In this document: positions 33,309 through 42,743 of the stretch, one piece after another | Layout: each line of letters starts with the position of its first letter | How positions within the stretch are numbered: position 1 is the first letter of the stretch | Assembly: GCA_002428965.1 (NCBI GenBank) | Contig: DIYI01000017.1 | Location: 186,001-250,000, forward strand | Direction of reading: 5' to 3' | DNA: 64,000 nt | Origin: Jejuia sp. UBA6058 | Lineage (GTDB): Bacteria; Bacteroidota; Bacteroidia; Flavobacteriales; Flavobacteriaceae | Program-made: the position numbers and the translations under genes | The notes under the pieces: model-generated | The model's input: the letters and a program-made list of their open reading frames with translations, nothing else | Database searches by the model: none | What the model was told of the DNA's origin: nothing

Positions 33309-33348
33309 AAAAAAAGCTAAAACTTAAAAATAAGTTTTAGCTTTTTTT
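33309..33348. terminator. Terminator after sucD (symmetrical)
   Basis: AAAAAGCTAAAACTTA and TAAGTTTTAGCTTTTTTT form a long AT-rich hairpin with T runs on both strands. It is placed 21 bases beyond the sucD stop and can stop leftward transcription of the lpx-sucD operon. Confidence 0.8.
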
Positions 33349-33368
33349 ATATAATATCTAACGCTTTT

Positions 33369-34238
33369 TTATAAAACCTCAGCTACTTTTTTACCAATTT
33401 CAGCTGGAGAATCCACCACGTGAATACCACAAGCTCTCATAATTTTCTTTTTAGCTTGAGCAGTATCGTCACTACCTCCCACAATAGCTCCTGCATGCCC
33501 CATTGTACGTCCAGCAGGCGCAGTTTCACCAGCAATAAATCCAACTATTGGTTTTGTGCTTCCGCTTTCTTTGTACCAATTAGCAGCATCAGCTTCTAAC
33601 TGACCTCCTATTTCACCAATCATTACAACAGCCTCAGTTTCAGGGTCATTAATTAACAACTCAACAGCTTCTTTCGTAGTAGTTCCGATAATTGGATCTC
33701 CACCAATGCCTATTGCGGTTGTAATTCCTAAACCTTGCTTTACAACTTGATCTGCAGCTTCATAAGTTAACGTTCCAGATTTAGAAACAATACCAACTTT
33801 TCCTTGTTTGAAAACAAACCCTGGCATTATACCAACTTTTGCTTCACCTGGTGTAATAACTCCAGGGCAGTTAGGGCCTATTAATCTGGAGCCTCTATCT
33901 TTAATATAATCTGAAGCCTTAATCATATCAGCCACTGGAATACCTTCAGTAATTGTGATAATTACCTTGATTCCAGCATCTGCAGCTTCCATAATAGCAT
34001 CTGCAGCAAATGCAGGTGGCACAAAAATAATTGTTGTGTCTGCTCCAACTTTTTCAACAGCTTCTGCAACGGTGTTAAAAACAGGCTTATCCAAATGCGT
34101 TTGTCCTCCTTTTCCTGGTGTAACTCCTCCAACTACATTAGTTCCATACTCAATCATTTGACTCGCATGAAATGTACCTTCACTACCTGTAAAACCCTGT
34201 ACAATAATTTTTGAATCCTTATTTACTAAAACGCTCAT
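33369..34238 (-). CDS. sucD: Succinate-CoA ligase subunit alpha
   Basis: 289 aa. It forms succinyl-CoA (or ATP/GTP in reverse) in the TCA cycle with SucC. The CoA domain has IVQGFTGSEGTFHASQMIEYGTNVVGGVTPGKGG; FVPPAFAADAIMEAADAGIKVII and SRLIGPNCPGVI follow. The phosphohistidine is in RTMGHAGAIVGG. Full length. sucC is not nearby, as is usual in flavobacteria; the gene sits downstream of lpxD2 with a 65-base gap. Confidence 0.97.
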   Translation of the reverse strand: MSVLVNKDSKIIVQGFTGSEGTFHASQMIEYGTNVVGGVTPGKGGQTHLDKPVFNTVAEAVEKVGADTTIIFVPPAFAADAIMEAADAGIKVIITITEGIPVADMIKASDYIKDRGSRLIGPNCPGVITPGEAKVGIMPGFVFKQGKVGIVSKSGTLTYEAADQVVKQGLGITTAIGIGGDPIIGTTTKEAVELLINDPETEAVVMIGEIGGQLEADAANWYKESGSTKPIVGFIAGETAPAGRTMGHAGAIVGGSDDTAQAKKKIMRACGIHVVDSPAEIGKKVAEVL

Positions 34239-34303
34239 ATGTGATAATTTTCTTGTGAATTTTTAAGTGACACAAAAGTAATTTATTTTGAAGAAAAATT
34301 AAA

Positions 34304-35248
34304 CTACTTCTTGTCCTGATTTTTTAAAATCTCTAAGATTTCAGGAATTTTCTTTATTGAGGCTATTTCCTTGTATTTTGATCGGAAATCATCGGCTGGA
34401 ATTCCGAAATAATGTTTTCCTCCATCCAAAGATTTGCTAACCCCAGCCTTGGCTGAAATAACAGCTTTTTTACCAATGGTTATACCACTGGTTATACCAA
34501 CTTGTCCCCAAATAGTCACCTCATCTTCTATAACCACGCAACCCGCAATTCCTACTTGAGACGCAATTAAACATTTTTCACCAATAACCGTATCGTGACC
34601 AATCTGTACTAAATTGTCAATCTTAGTACCCGCTTTAATAGTTGTATCTCCAGTAACTCCCTTATCTATGGTACATGAAGCACCTATATCTACATTATCC
34701 TGAATAACAACACGACCACAAGACAGCAATCTATCATATCCTTCCGGTCTATTTTTGTAATAAAAGGCGTTGGCACCAAGGACTGTTCCTGCATGTATGG
34801 TAACATTATCTCCAATTACGGCATCATCATAAATACTTACATTAGAATGAATTGTACACCCTTTACCAATTGTTACATTGTTACCAATAAATGAATTAGG
34901 CTGAACTACCGTACCTTCTCCAATTTTAGCAGCATCTGAAATTGGATTATTAGAAGACCTAAATGGTTTAAAATGACTGGATAATTTATTAAAATCTCTA
35001 AACGGATCATCACTAATTAAAAGTGCTTTTCCTTCTGGACACTCCACCTTTTTGTTGATCAAAACAATAGTTGCTGCAGATTCTAAAGCTTTATCGTAAT
35101 ATTTTGGATGATCCACAAATACAATATCCCCAGATTCAACCACATGAATCTCATTCATTCCTAAAACCGGAAAATTTGCGGCACCAACAAACTCACAATT
35201 AATGAGTTCTGCAATATTTTTTAAGGATTCTGGTTTTGGAAATTTCAT
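34304..35248 (-). CDS. Second LpxD-type N-acyltransferase
   Basis: 314 aa from the ATG at 35248; an in-frame ATG at 35278 adds ten residues and abuts the efp stop. A short N-terminal uridine-binding-like domain (FVGAANFPVLGMNEIHVVESGDIVFVDHPKYYDKAL) is followed by left-handed beta-helix hexapeptides (IGNNVTIGKGCTIHSNVSIYD..., IDNLVQIGHDTVIGEKCLIASQVGIAGC). It is a paralog of lpxD at 38056 and lies in the same operon. Whether it acylates UDP-GlcN or another sugar is unknown. Many Bacteroidota carry this second copy between efp and sucD. Confidence 0.85.
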   Translation of the reverse strand: MKFPKPESLKNIAELINCEFVGAANFPVLGMNEIHVVESGDIVFVDHPKYYDKALESAATIVLINKKVECPEGKALLISDDPFRDFNKLSSHFKPFRSSNNPISDAAKIGEGTVVQPNSFIGNNVTIGKGCTIHSNVSIYDDAVIGDNVTIHAGTVLGANAFYYKNRPEGYDRLLSCGRVVIQDNVDIGASCTIDKGVTGDTTIKAGTKIDNLVQIGHDTVIGEKCLIASQVGIAGCVVIEDEVTIWGQVGITSGITIGKKAVISAKAGVSKSLDGGKHYFGIPADDFRSKYKEIASIKKIPEILEILKNQDKK

Positions 35249-35279
35249 ATATTCTTCGGTTACTCCTCTGAATGACATT

Positions 35280-35846
35280 TTATTCTTTAACGCGTTCTTT
35301 ATACGTACCTTTATCAGTCTCTACTTTAATCTTATCGCCTTCATTAATGAATAAAGGAACGTTCACGGTAGCGCCAGTTTCAACAGTTGCAGGTTTTGTA
35401 GCATTAGTTGCTGTATTGCCTTTAACACCTGGTTCTGTATGTGTTACCTCCAATATTACACTAGCTGGTAAGTCAACAGACAGTGGCATGTCATCTTCAG
35501 TATTGATTAAAACGGTAACAACCTCTCCTTCTTTCATAAGCCCAGGATTATCCAAAGCCGCTTCTAATAACTGAATTTGAGAATAATCCTCAGTATTCAT
35601 AAAATGATAATATTCACCATCATTATATAAAAACTGAAATTTATGGGTTTCAACACGTACATCTTCCAATTTATGTCCAGCAGAAAACGTATTATCAATT
35701 ACTTTCCCATTAGTAACACTTTTTAGTTTTGTTCTAACAAACGCAGGCCCTTTACCTGGTTTTACGTGCAAAAATTCTACTATTTTATAAATATCGTTAT
35801 TATATCTAATACATAATCCGTTTCTAATATCACTTGTAGTTACCAT
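35280..35846 (-). CDS. efp: Translation elongation factor P
   Basis: 188 aa three-domain factor that rescues ribosomes stalled on proline stretches. The domain I loop VKPGKGPAF contains Lys32, the residue modified in other bacteria. Domains II and III read NTFSAGHKLEDVRVE, YSQIQLLEAALDNPG and SVDLPASVILEVTHTEPGVKGNTATNATKPATVETGATVNVPLFINEGDKIKVET. No EpmA or EarP is in the window. Confidence 0.97.
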   Translation of the reverse strand: MVTTSDIRNGLCIRYNNDIYKIVEFLHVKPGKGPAFVRTKLKSVTNGKVIDNTFSAGHKLEDVRVETHKFQFLYNDGEYYHFMNTEDYSQIQLLEAALDNPGLMKEGEVVTVLINTEDDMPLSVDLPASVILEVTHTEPGVKGNTATNATKPATVETGATVNVPLFINEGDKIKVETDKGTYKERVKE

Positions 35847-35864
35847 ATAGTTGTATAGCTATTT

Positions 35865-36650
35865 TTAATTTGATTTAAAGTATCCTTTCATTATACCTCT
35901 ATGTGAATTCTTTATAAACTGAAGAATTTCATCACGTTCTGGTGTTGCTTGCATTTCAGCCTCAATAATATCTGAAGCCTGAGAATTGTTATACGTTTTC
36001 TGATATAAAATTCTATAAATATCTTGAATTTCTCTAATTTTTTCTGTGGTGAAGCCTCTTCGTCTTAATCCCACAGAATTAATCCCCACATAAGATAAAG
36101 GCTCTCTTGCTGCCTTCACGTAAGGCGGCACATCTTTTCGAACCAAAGAACCACCCGTAACAAAAGCGTGATTTCCAACAGAAACAAATTGATGGACGGC
36201 TGTCATACCAGCTAGAACTACGTAATCTCCAACGGTTATGTGACCTGCCAATGTACTGTTATTTGAAAAAATGCAATTATCGCCAACAATACAATCGTGA
36301 GCTATATGACAATAAGCCATTATTAAACAATTATTACCAATAACCGTTTTCATTCTGTCTGCAGTACCTCTATTAATGGTAACACATTCTCTAATGGTTA
36401 CGTTGTTTCCTATTTCAACAATAGTTTCCTCATCATTATACTTTAAATCTTGAGGAACAGCCGAAATTACAGCGCCAGGGAATATATTACAATTTTTACC
36501 AATACGCGCACCTTCCATAATTGTTACATTACTGCCAATCCAAGTGCCTTCGCCAATAACCACATTATTGTTTATGGTAGTAAACGGTTCTATAACCACA
36601 TTTTTAGCGATTTTTGCACCTGGGTGCACATATGCCAAAGGTTGATTCAT
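35865..36650 (-). CDS. lpxA: UDP-N-acetylglucosamine acyltransferase
   Basis: 261 aa. It transfers a 3-hydroxyacyl chain from ACP to UDP-GlcNAc, the first step of lipid A synthesis. Hexapeptide repeats form the beta-helix (residues 8-190); the catalytic His lies in LIMAYCHIAHDCIVGDNC. The C-terminal helical domain (VGINSVGLRRRGFTTEKIREIQDIYRILYQ) is typical. It lies 12 bases after the LpxC/FabZ gene. Confidence 0.97.
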   Translation of the reverse strand: MNQPLAYVHPGAKIAKNVVIEPFTTINNNVVIGEGTWIGSNVTIMEGARIGKNCNIFPGAVISAVPQDLKYNDEETIVEIGNNVTIRECVTINRGTADRMKTVIGNNCLIMAYCHIAHDCIVGDNCIFSNNSTLAGHITVGDYVVLAGMTAVHQFVSVGNHAFVTGGSLVRKDVPPYVKAAREPLSYVGINSVGLRRRGFTTEKIREIQDIYRILYQKTYNNSQASDIIEAEMQATPERDEILQFIKNSHRGIMKGYFKSN

Positions 36651-36662
36651 TTTTTAATTTTT

Positions 36663-38069
36663 TTATTTCACTTTTGAAATTTGCGCCATTAATTCAGCTT
36701 CTGCTGCCAATTTTCCATTGGCATAAGCATAACCTTGCATATGACATATTCCTCTACGTATTGGTGTAATCAACGTACATTTAAATATTAAAGTATCACC
36801 AGGAGATACTTTTCTTTTGAATTTCACATTGTCCATTTTCATGAAGAATGTCAAATAATTTTCAGGGTCTGGTACTGTACTCAATACTAGAATACCTCCT
36901 GTTTGTGCCATTGCCTCAACAATTAAAACACCTGGCATTACAGGAGCTCCAGGAAAATGACCTTTAAAAAACTCCTCGTTCATCGTGACGTTTTTCATGC
37001 CAACAACATGTTTGTCACTTAATTCAAATACCTTGTCGAGCAATAAAAAAGGTTGCCTATGTGGTAACATCGCCATTATTTTTGTCACGTCCATTAAAGG
37101 CTCCTGATTCAAATCTATACTAGGCACGTTGTTACGTCTTTCATTTTTGATGATCTTTGATAATTTCTTCGCAAACTGGGTATTTACAAAGTGACCAGGT
37201 TTATTGGCTATTACCTTACCTCTAATTCTTGTCCCAATCAATGCTAAATCACCAAGTACATCCAACAATTTATGTCTTGCTGCCTCATTTGGATGATGCA
37301 AGGTCAAATTATCCAATATCCCATTAGGTTTTACAGCAATATTTTCTTTGTTAAAAGCTTTTCTTAGTTTCTCCATTGTTTCGGGAGACAAAGCTTTATC
37401 AACATAAACAATGGCGTTGTTTAAATCGCCTCCCTTTATTAATCCATGTTCAAGTAGCATTTCAATCTCATGAAGGAAACTAAAAGTTCTAGAATTTGAA
37501 ATTTCAGCTTTAAAATCAGAAATACGATTTAAAGTGGCATTCTGCGTGCCTAACACTTTAGTACCAAAATCTACCATTGTAGTTACTTGATATTCCTTAG
37601 CAGGCATTACAAGTATCTCACTACCACTCTCTTCATCCGTATAAGAAATAACATCAGAAACTACAAACTCTTCACGAGTAGCATCTAATTCTACTATCTC
37701 TGCTTTTTCTAAAGCTTCTATAAAGAATTTAGAAGACCCATCCATAATTGGTGGTTCTGAGGCATTCAATTCTATAATGGCATTATCAATATCTAAACCA
37801 ACCATAGCCGCCAAAACGTGCTCAGAAGTTTGAATCATTACACCATTTTTCTCCAGGCAAGTCCCCCGCTGTGTATTGGTTACGTAGTTGGCATCTGCCT
37901 CTATTAAGGGAGCACCCTCTAAATCAACTCTTTTAAAAGCAAGTCCTGAATTTGCAGTTGCAGGTTTAAATGTTAAGGTTACGTTTTTTCCTGTGTGCAA
38001 ACCAACACCTGTTAGCGACACATCTGATTTAATAGTTTTCTGTTTAGTTTCAGTATTAACTATTGCCAT
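36663..38069 (-). CDS. lpxC/fabZ: Bifunctional LpxC deacetylase / FabZ dehydratase
   Basis: 468 aa fusion. Residues 1-310 are LpxC, the zinc deacetylase committing UDP-3-O-acyl-GlcNAc to lipid A: GVGLHTGKNVTLTFKPA, QTSEHVLAAMVGLDIDNAIIEL and HHPNEAARHKLLDVLGDLALIG hold the zinc ligands and catalytic residues. Residues 325-468 are FabZ, the 3-hydroxyacyl-ACP dehydratase: MLPHRQPFLLLDKVFE, FFKGHFPGAPVMPGVLIVEAMAQTGG. The fusion is established in Bacteroidota and joins lipid A synthesis to fatty acid elongation. It overlaps the lpxD stop by 14 bases. Confidence 0.97.
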   Translation of the reverse strand: MAIVNTETKQKTIKSDVSLTGVGLHTGKNVTLTFKPATANSGLAFKRVDLEGAPLIEADANYVTNTQRGTCLEKNGVMIQTSEHVLAAMVGLDIDNAIIELNASEPPIMDGSSKFFIEALEKAEIVELDATREEFVVSDVISYTDEESGSEILVMPAKEYQVTTMVDFGTKVLGTQNATLNRISDFKAEISNSRTFSFLHEIEMLLEHGLIKGGDLNNAIVYVDKALSPETMEKLRKAFNKENIAVKPNGILDNLTLHHPNEAARHKLLDVLGDLALIGTRIRGKVIANKPGHFVNTQFAKKLSKIIKNERRNNVPSIDLNQEPLMDVTKIMAMLPHRQPFLLLDKVFELSDKHVVGMKNVTMNEEFFKGHFPGAPVMPGVLIVEAMAQTGGILVLSTVPDPENYLTFFMKMDNVKFKRKVSPGDTLIFKCTLITPIRRGICHMQGYAYANGKLAAEAELMAQISKVK

Positions 38070-39081
38070 AGCTTTTTTCTATATCGTTTAGTTTTTTGAT
38101 GATTTTAGGCAAATTTTTGAAGTGTACATAAGACTTGTTATAGTCTCCATAAGCCAATGCTGGAGAACCTTGAAGAACTTCATTATCCTTTACATTTCTT
38201 CCTATTCCCGATTGTGCTTGAATGCGAACATTGTTCCCTATAATAATATGCCCCACAATGCCAACTTGCCCACCAATTTGACAGTTTTCACCTATTTTAG
38301 TAGAACCTGCAATTCCTGTTTGGGCAGCAATAACAGTATTCTTACCTATCTCTACATTGTGGGCGATTTGAATTTGATTATCCAGCTTTACACCACGCCT
38401 TATGATGGTTGATCCTAAAGTTGCTCTATCTATTGTTGTGGCTGCCCCAATGTCAACAAAATCTTCAAGGATTACGTTCCCAGTTTGCGGCACTTTTTGA
38501 TATTCGCCATTCTCATTTGGGGCAAAACCAAAACCATCGGCTCCTATGATTGCTCCCGAATTAATTACACAATGGTTGCCGATTATACATTCTGAATATA
38601 TTTTAGATCCAGCAAAAACAATCGTATTGTCACCAATTTTTACATTATCGCCTATGTAAGAGTTAGGAAAAATTTTCACGTTGTCTCCAATAGTAACATT
38701 TTCTCCTACATAAGAGAAGGCACCAACATAAATACTTTCACCATATTTGGCTGATTCTGCGATAAAAGAAGGTTGTTCTACTCCAATTTTATTCAGTTTC
38801 ACCTGATTGTAATATTCTAATAATTTAGAAAATGACTTGTAGGCATCATCCACTTTAATTAAAGTAGTTGAAACAGGTTCTTCTGGCTCAAAAGACCTAT
38901 TTACAATCGTAATTGAAGCCTTAGTTGAATATATAAACGAAGTATATTTTGGATTTGCTAGAAAGGTAAGCGCTCCTTTGACACCTTCTTCAATTTTTGC
39001 CAGCTTAGACACCTTTATATCTGCGTCTCCAACAACATCTCCTTCAAGAATATCTGCTATTTGTTGTGCTGTAAATTCCAA
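38056..39081 (-). CDS. lpxD: UDP-3-O-acylglucosamine N-acyltransferase
   Basis: 341 aa. It adds the second 3-hydroxyacyl chain to UDP-3-O-acyl-GlcN. The N-terminal domain opens FTAQQIADILEGDVVGDADIKVSKLAKIEEGVKGALTFLANPKY. The beta-helix contains the catalytic His in KLDNQIQIAHNVEIGKNTVIAAQTGIAGST, then IGGQVGIVGHIIIGNN. The C-terminal helix is LKKLNDIEKSYG. First gene of the lpxD-lpxC/fabZ-lpxA-efp-lpxD2-sucD run. Confidence 0.96.
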   Translation of the reverse strand: MEFTAQQIADILEGDVVGDADIKVSKLAKIEEGVKGALTFLANPKYTSFIYSTKASITIVNRSFEPEEPVSTTLIKVDDAYKSFSKLLEYYNQVKLNKIGVEQPSFIAESAKYGESIYVGAFSYVGENVTIGDNVKIFPNSYIGDNVKIGDNTIVFAGSKIYSECIIGNHCVINSGAIIGADGFGFAPNENGEYQKVPQTGNVILEDFVDIGAATTIDRATLGSTIIRRGVKLDNQIQIAHNVEIGKNTVIAAQTGIAGSTKIGENCQIGGQVGIVGHIIIGNNVRIQAQSGIGRNVKDNEVLQGSPALAYGDYNKSYVHFKNLPKIIKKLNDIEKSYGNS

Positions 39082-39135
39082 GCGTTTTTCGTTAGTAGTT
39101 TAAGTTTGATTTGAGCAAAAATAGGAAAAATGTAC

Positions 39136-39143
39136 CAAAGTTA
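39136..39143 (-). promoter_or_regulatory. -7 box candidate of the lpxD operon
   Basis: The minus strand has TAACTTTG, an exact TAnnTTTG, 55 bases before the lpxD ATG, giving a short untranslated leader. Confidence 0.45.
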
Positions 39144-39198
39144 TAACGCACTCGCTTTTAAGATATTCTATCCTATTAGACATTGTACAAAACAACAA

Positions 39199-40416
39199 CT
39201 ATTTCTGCTTTGGATAGCAAATGTAGTATTTGGTTACAGGCTTAGATAAGGCCTTTAAATTTAAATGATCCGAAGCTTTTACTATGTCTCGTATTTTTCC
39301 ATTCTTGTAAAGAATGTTTATGTTTTGATGCCTTGTTTGATAAGCCTGATTTAGTATTGAGCCTTTAAAAACAAAATATTTCGCCTCTTCTTCTGATATT
39401 TTATGCATTTCTATAAGATCCGCGATATGCTTATTTAGGTCTTTATCTTTAATCAACTTGCTCTTGATCTTAATTTTCAATAAATCTCGGTTAAGTACCA
39501 TTTCGCATAAATTACGCAACACAAAATCTTCGTGGTTTTTCCAAAGTTTTAAAGACGCTACAATATCATAATCATCCAATTCTGAAAAAATATTTAACGT
39601 TTCATTCGTAAAATCATTTAATTTAATATCGTTGATCAAAAAATACTCCAGTGGTTTGCTACAGTTCAATTCAACTCTAGAATTTGTCAATTCCTTCGCC
39701 CTCTTTAAAACGCGAATAAGCAGTTGTTCTGCCACCAGACCAGTTTTATGTAAATATACTTGCCAGTACATAAATCGTCTTGCGATAATAAACTTCTCAA
39801 CACTGTATATTCCTTTTTCTTCTATTACCAAACGGTCGTTAACTACGTTAAACATGGTAATTAAACGCTCACTATTCACATTTCCTTCAGCAACACCGGT
39901 ATAAAAACTATCCCGTTTCAAATAATCCAAACGATCTATATCTAACTGACCGGAGATTAGCTGACATAAAAAGTGTCGCTCGTATTCTCCTTTAAAAATC
40001 TTAATGGCAAGCGTTAAACTTCCGTTAAATTCTTTATTCAATTGTTGCATAAACAACAAAGAAATCTCTTCATGAGACACGCCATTTACTATACTATGTT
40101 CCATAGCGTGCGAAAACGGACCATGACCAATATCGTGTAATAAAATTGCAGCATAAAGGGCATCTTCTTCGTTCTTAGAAATTGTAACTCCCTTATAACG
40201 AAGTATATTCACCGCCTTTTGCATTAAATAAATACAACCAATAGCGTGATGAAAACGCGTGTGATGCGCCCCAGGATACACCAAATAAGACATACCCATT
40301 TGGGTGATGCGACGTAAACGCTGAAAGTATTTGTGTTGAATAAGATCGAAAATCAACGAATTTGGAATTGTAATAAATCCGTAAATTGGATCGTTTAATA
40401 TTTTGAGTTTATTCAA
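39199..40416 (-). CDS. HD-domain phosphohydrolase (dNTPase-like)
   Basis: 405 aa. The metal-binding HD motif is in AILLHDIGHGPFSHAMEHS; upstream are RLRRITQMGMSYLVYPGAHHTRFHHAIG and downstream ISGQLDIDRLDYLKRDSFYTGVAEG, the layout of the SAMHD1/YwfO-like HD proteins. Such enzymes hydrolyse dNTPs or GTP; the substrate is not known here. Its own -7 box is at 40443. The neighbouring lpxD promoter is separate. Confidence 0.88.
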   Translation of the reverse strand: MNKLKILNDPIYGFITIPNSLIFDLIQHKYFQRLRRITQMGMSYLVYPGAHHTRFHHAIGCIYLMQKAVNILRYKGVTISKNEEDALYAAILLHDIGHGPFSHAMEHSIVNGVSHEEISLLFMQQLNKEFNGSLTLAIKIFKGEYERHFLCQLISGQLDIDRLDYLKRDSFYTGVAEGNVNSERLITMFNVVNDRLVIEEKGIYSVEKFIIARRFMYWQVYLHKTGLVAEQLLIRVLKRAKELTNSRVELNCSKPLEYFLINDIKLNDFTNETLNIFSELDDYDIVASLKLWKNHEDFVLRNLCEMVLNRDLLKIKIKSKLIKDKDLNKHIADLIEMHKISEEEAKYFVFKGSILNQAYQTRHQNINILYKNGKIRDIVKASDHLNLKALSKPVTKYYICYPKQK

Positions 40417-40442
40417 ACTTTGAAATTTACATTTAAGATTTA

Positions 40443-40450
40443 CAAATATA
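40443..40450 (-). promoter_or_regulatory. -7 box candidate of the HD-domain gene
   Basis: The minus strand reads TATATTTG, matching TAnnTTTG, 27 bases before the ATG at 40416. Confidence 0.45.
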
Positions 40451-40497
40451 ATTATATGAAGTCCAAATAAGGCTTTACACTATAAAATAAACAGCAT

Positions 40498-42045
40498 ATG
40501 ATAAATATACTTTGGGTTGATGATGAAATAGATTTACTTAAACCTCATATTTTGTTTCTTGAAAAGAAAAATTACGAAGTAACCACATGTAATAGTGGCA
40601 CTGAAGCTATTGACATGATTGAAGATACAAATTTTGATATTGTGTTTTTGGACGAAAATATGCCAGGGCTAACAGGTTTAGAAACCTTAAATGAAATAAA
40701 AGAAAAGCACGATAGTTTGCCTGTTGTAATGATTACGAAGAGCGAGGAGGAATATATAATGGAAGAAGCTATTGGCAATAAAATTGCAGATTATTTAATT
40801 AAGCCCGTAAACCCAAATCAAATTTTACTAAGCTTAAAGAAGAATTTAGACCATTCACGTTTAGTTTCGGAGAAAACAACATCCAACTATCAACAAGAAT
40901 TTAGGAAAATAGCTATGGACTTGGCTATGGTAAATTCTTACGAAGATTGGGTAAATCTTTATCAAAAACTTATTTATTGGGAAATCCAACTAGAAGATAT
41001 TGAAGATGCTAGCATGTTCGAAATTTTGGAATCTCAAAAAACCGAAGCAAATATTCAGTTTGGTAAATTTATTGATAAAAATTATTCCGATTGGTTTGAT
41101 AGAGATGTAAATGCGCCAATAATGTCCCATACTTTATTTAAAGAAAAGGTAGTTCCAGAACTCAATAAAGAACAACCCTCCCTTTTGGTTGTAGTAGATA
41201 ATTTAAGATACGATCAATGGAAAGCTTTTGAAGGGACAATTAATAATTACTACAAAAAGGAACAAGAAGAAGCGTTTTTTAGCATTCTGCCCACAGCTAC
41301 TCAATACGCAAGAAATGCGATATTTTCTGGATTAATGCCCAGCGAAATGGAAAAGCTATATCCACAATATTGGAAAAATGACACAGATGAAGGCGGAAAA
41401 AATCTGCACGAAGCAGACTTTTTAGATACCCAAATACAACGATTAGGGTTGACTAACTTAAAATACGAATACTATAAAATCACCAACTTAAAGACTGGTA
41501 AACGCTTAGTAGATAATTTTAAATCTCTTAAAAACAATGATTTAACAGTTGTGGTGTATAACTTTGTTGATATGCTATCCCATGCAAAAACTGAAATGGA
41601 GGTTGTTAAGGAGTTGGCTTCCAACGATAAAGCTTACAGGTCCTTAACTCTTAGTTGGTTTAAGAACTCCCCTCTCTTAGAAATGATACAGCAAGCGCAA
41701 AGCTTAGGGTTCAAACTAATTTTAACTACTGATCATGGTACGATAAACGTTAAGAACCCATCAAAGGTTATTGGAGACCGTGATACTAGCCTAAACCTTA
41801 GGTATAAAACAGGCAGAAGCTTAACTTTTGATAAAAAAGATGTTTTTTTGGCAGACAATCCTAAAGACATTCATCTCCCAGCTATAAACATGAGCAGTTC
41901 TTTTATTTTTGCAAAAGGCGATTCGTTTTTTGCGTATCCAAATAACTATAACCACTATGTTAGTTATTATAGAAGCACTTATCAACATGGGGGTGTATCA
42001 TTAGAAGAAATGATTATTCCATTTGTGGTTTTCTCTCCTAAGTAA
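40498..42045 (+). CDS. porX: PorX: response regulator with PglZ domain, T9SS regulator
   Basis: 515 aa. Residues 1-120 are a receiver domain with acidic pocket VDDE (Asp8/9), phospho-acceptor Asp52 in VFLDENMPG and the switch Lys in DYLIKPVNPNQ. The rest is a PglZ/alkaline-phosphatase-superfamily domain with metal-site segments LLVVVDNLRYDQW, VYNFVDMLSHAKTEM and LILTTDHGTINVKNPSKVIGDRDTSLNL. In Porphyromonas and Flavobacterium, PorX with the kinase PorY controls type IX secretion genes and hydrolyses oligonucleotides. PorY is not in the window. The T9SS sorting tail of the 58869 gene shows that the system is used. Confidence 0.94.
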   Translation: MINILWVDDEIDLLKPHILFLEKKNYEVTTCNSGTEAIDMIEDTNFDIVFLDENMPGLTGLETLNEIKEKHDSLPVVMITKSEEEYIMEEAIGNKIADYLIKPVNPNQILLSLKKNLDHSRLVSEKTTSNYQQEFRKIAMDLAMVNSYEDWVNLYQKLIYWEIQLEDIEDASMFEILESQKTEANIQFGKFIDKNYSDWFDRDVNAPIMSHTLFKEKVVPELNKEQPSLLVVVDNLRYDQWKAFEGTINNYYKKEQEEAFFSILPTATQYARNAIFSGLMPSEMEKLYPQYWKNDTDEGGKNLHEADFLDTQIQRLGLTNLKYEYYKITNLKTGKRLVDNFKSLKNNDLTVVVYNFVDMLSHAKTEMEVVKELASNDKAYRSLTLSWFKNSPLLEMIQQAQSLGFKLILTTDHGTINVKNPSKVIGDRDTSLNLRYKTGRSLTFDKKDVFLADNPKDIHLPAINMSSSFIFAKGDSFFAYPNNYNHYVSYYRSTYQHGGVSLEEMIIPFVVFSPK

Positions 42046-42138
42046 ATCCTTGTAATACAAAAAACATCGATGAAATGCGTTTTTTTATAGTTTTTTCAAT
42101 TTATTTTATGTAATATTGCACTATATAGTAGAAATGAT

Positions 42139-42558
42139 TTGGAAATAATTTATGGTTTGGAGGACATTGATATTGTCGCCGAAAAGTTAATAAAAGAAGT
42201 ACAATCAAAAATTATTTTACTTTATGGTACTATGGGGGTTGGTAAAACCACCCTTGTAAAAAGTATGGTGAAAGCTTTAGGTTCGCACGATGAGGTAAGC
42301 AGCCCAACGTTCTCCATACTTAATGAGTATATGTTGAAGAATGGTAAGTTATTTCATTTTGATCTATATAGAATAGAAGATATTGAAGAAGCTTTAAATT
42401 TTGGAATAGAGGATTATCTATATTCTGAGGAGTGGGTGTTAATTGAATGGCCAGAATTGATAAAATCAATTTTACCCAATGAGTATGATGAGGTTTATTT
42501 AACGGAAAGCTCTGAAAATAAGCGAAAAATAGTAATAAAAAGAGATTATAAAGTTTAA
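42139..42558 (+). CDS. tsaE: tRNA t6A37 threonylcarbamoyl modification ATPase
   Basis: 139 aa. It supports synthesis of N6-threonylcarbamoyladenosine at tRNA position 37. Walker A is LLYGTMGVGKTTLVKSMVKALG, then SSPTFSILNEYM, LFHFDLYRIEDIEEALNFGIEDYL and VLIEWPELIKSILP. The start is TTG at 42139: the nearby ATG at 42134 is in another frame with an immediate stop. A TAATATTG (-7-like) sequence lies about 25 bases upstream. Confidence 0.93.
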   Translation: MEIIYGLEDIDIVAEKLIKEVQSKIILLYGTMGVGKTTLVKSMVKALGSHDEVSSPTFSILNEYMLKNGKLFHFDLYRIEDIEEALNFGIEDYLYSEEWVLIEWPELIKSILPNEYDEVYLTESSENKRKIVIKRDYKV

Positions 42559-42743
42559 CCCAAACCTAGCAATTAATGCGTAAACAACTATAAACCGACT
42601 TACTTTTTTGAAGATTACGGGAAAGCCACAGCGGATTTTTTAAAAATCAATGTTTTTAACATAATTTTAACATTTATTGATTCCTGTAACTTTAGTCTTC
42701 ACCTACTTTTGGGATATAATTAATTAATTAAATCCCTTAAATT

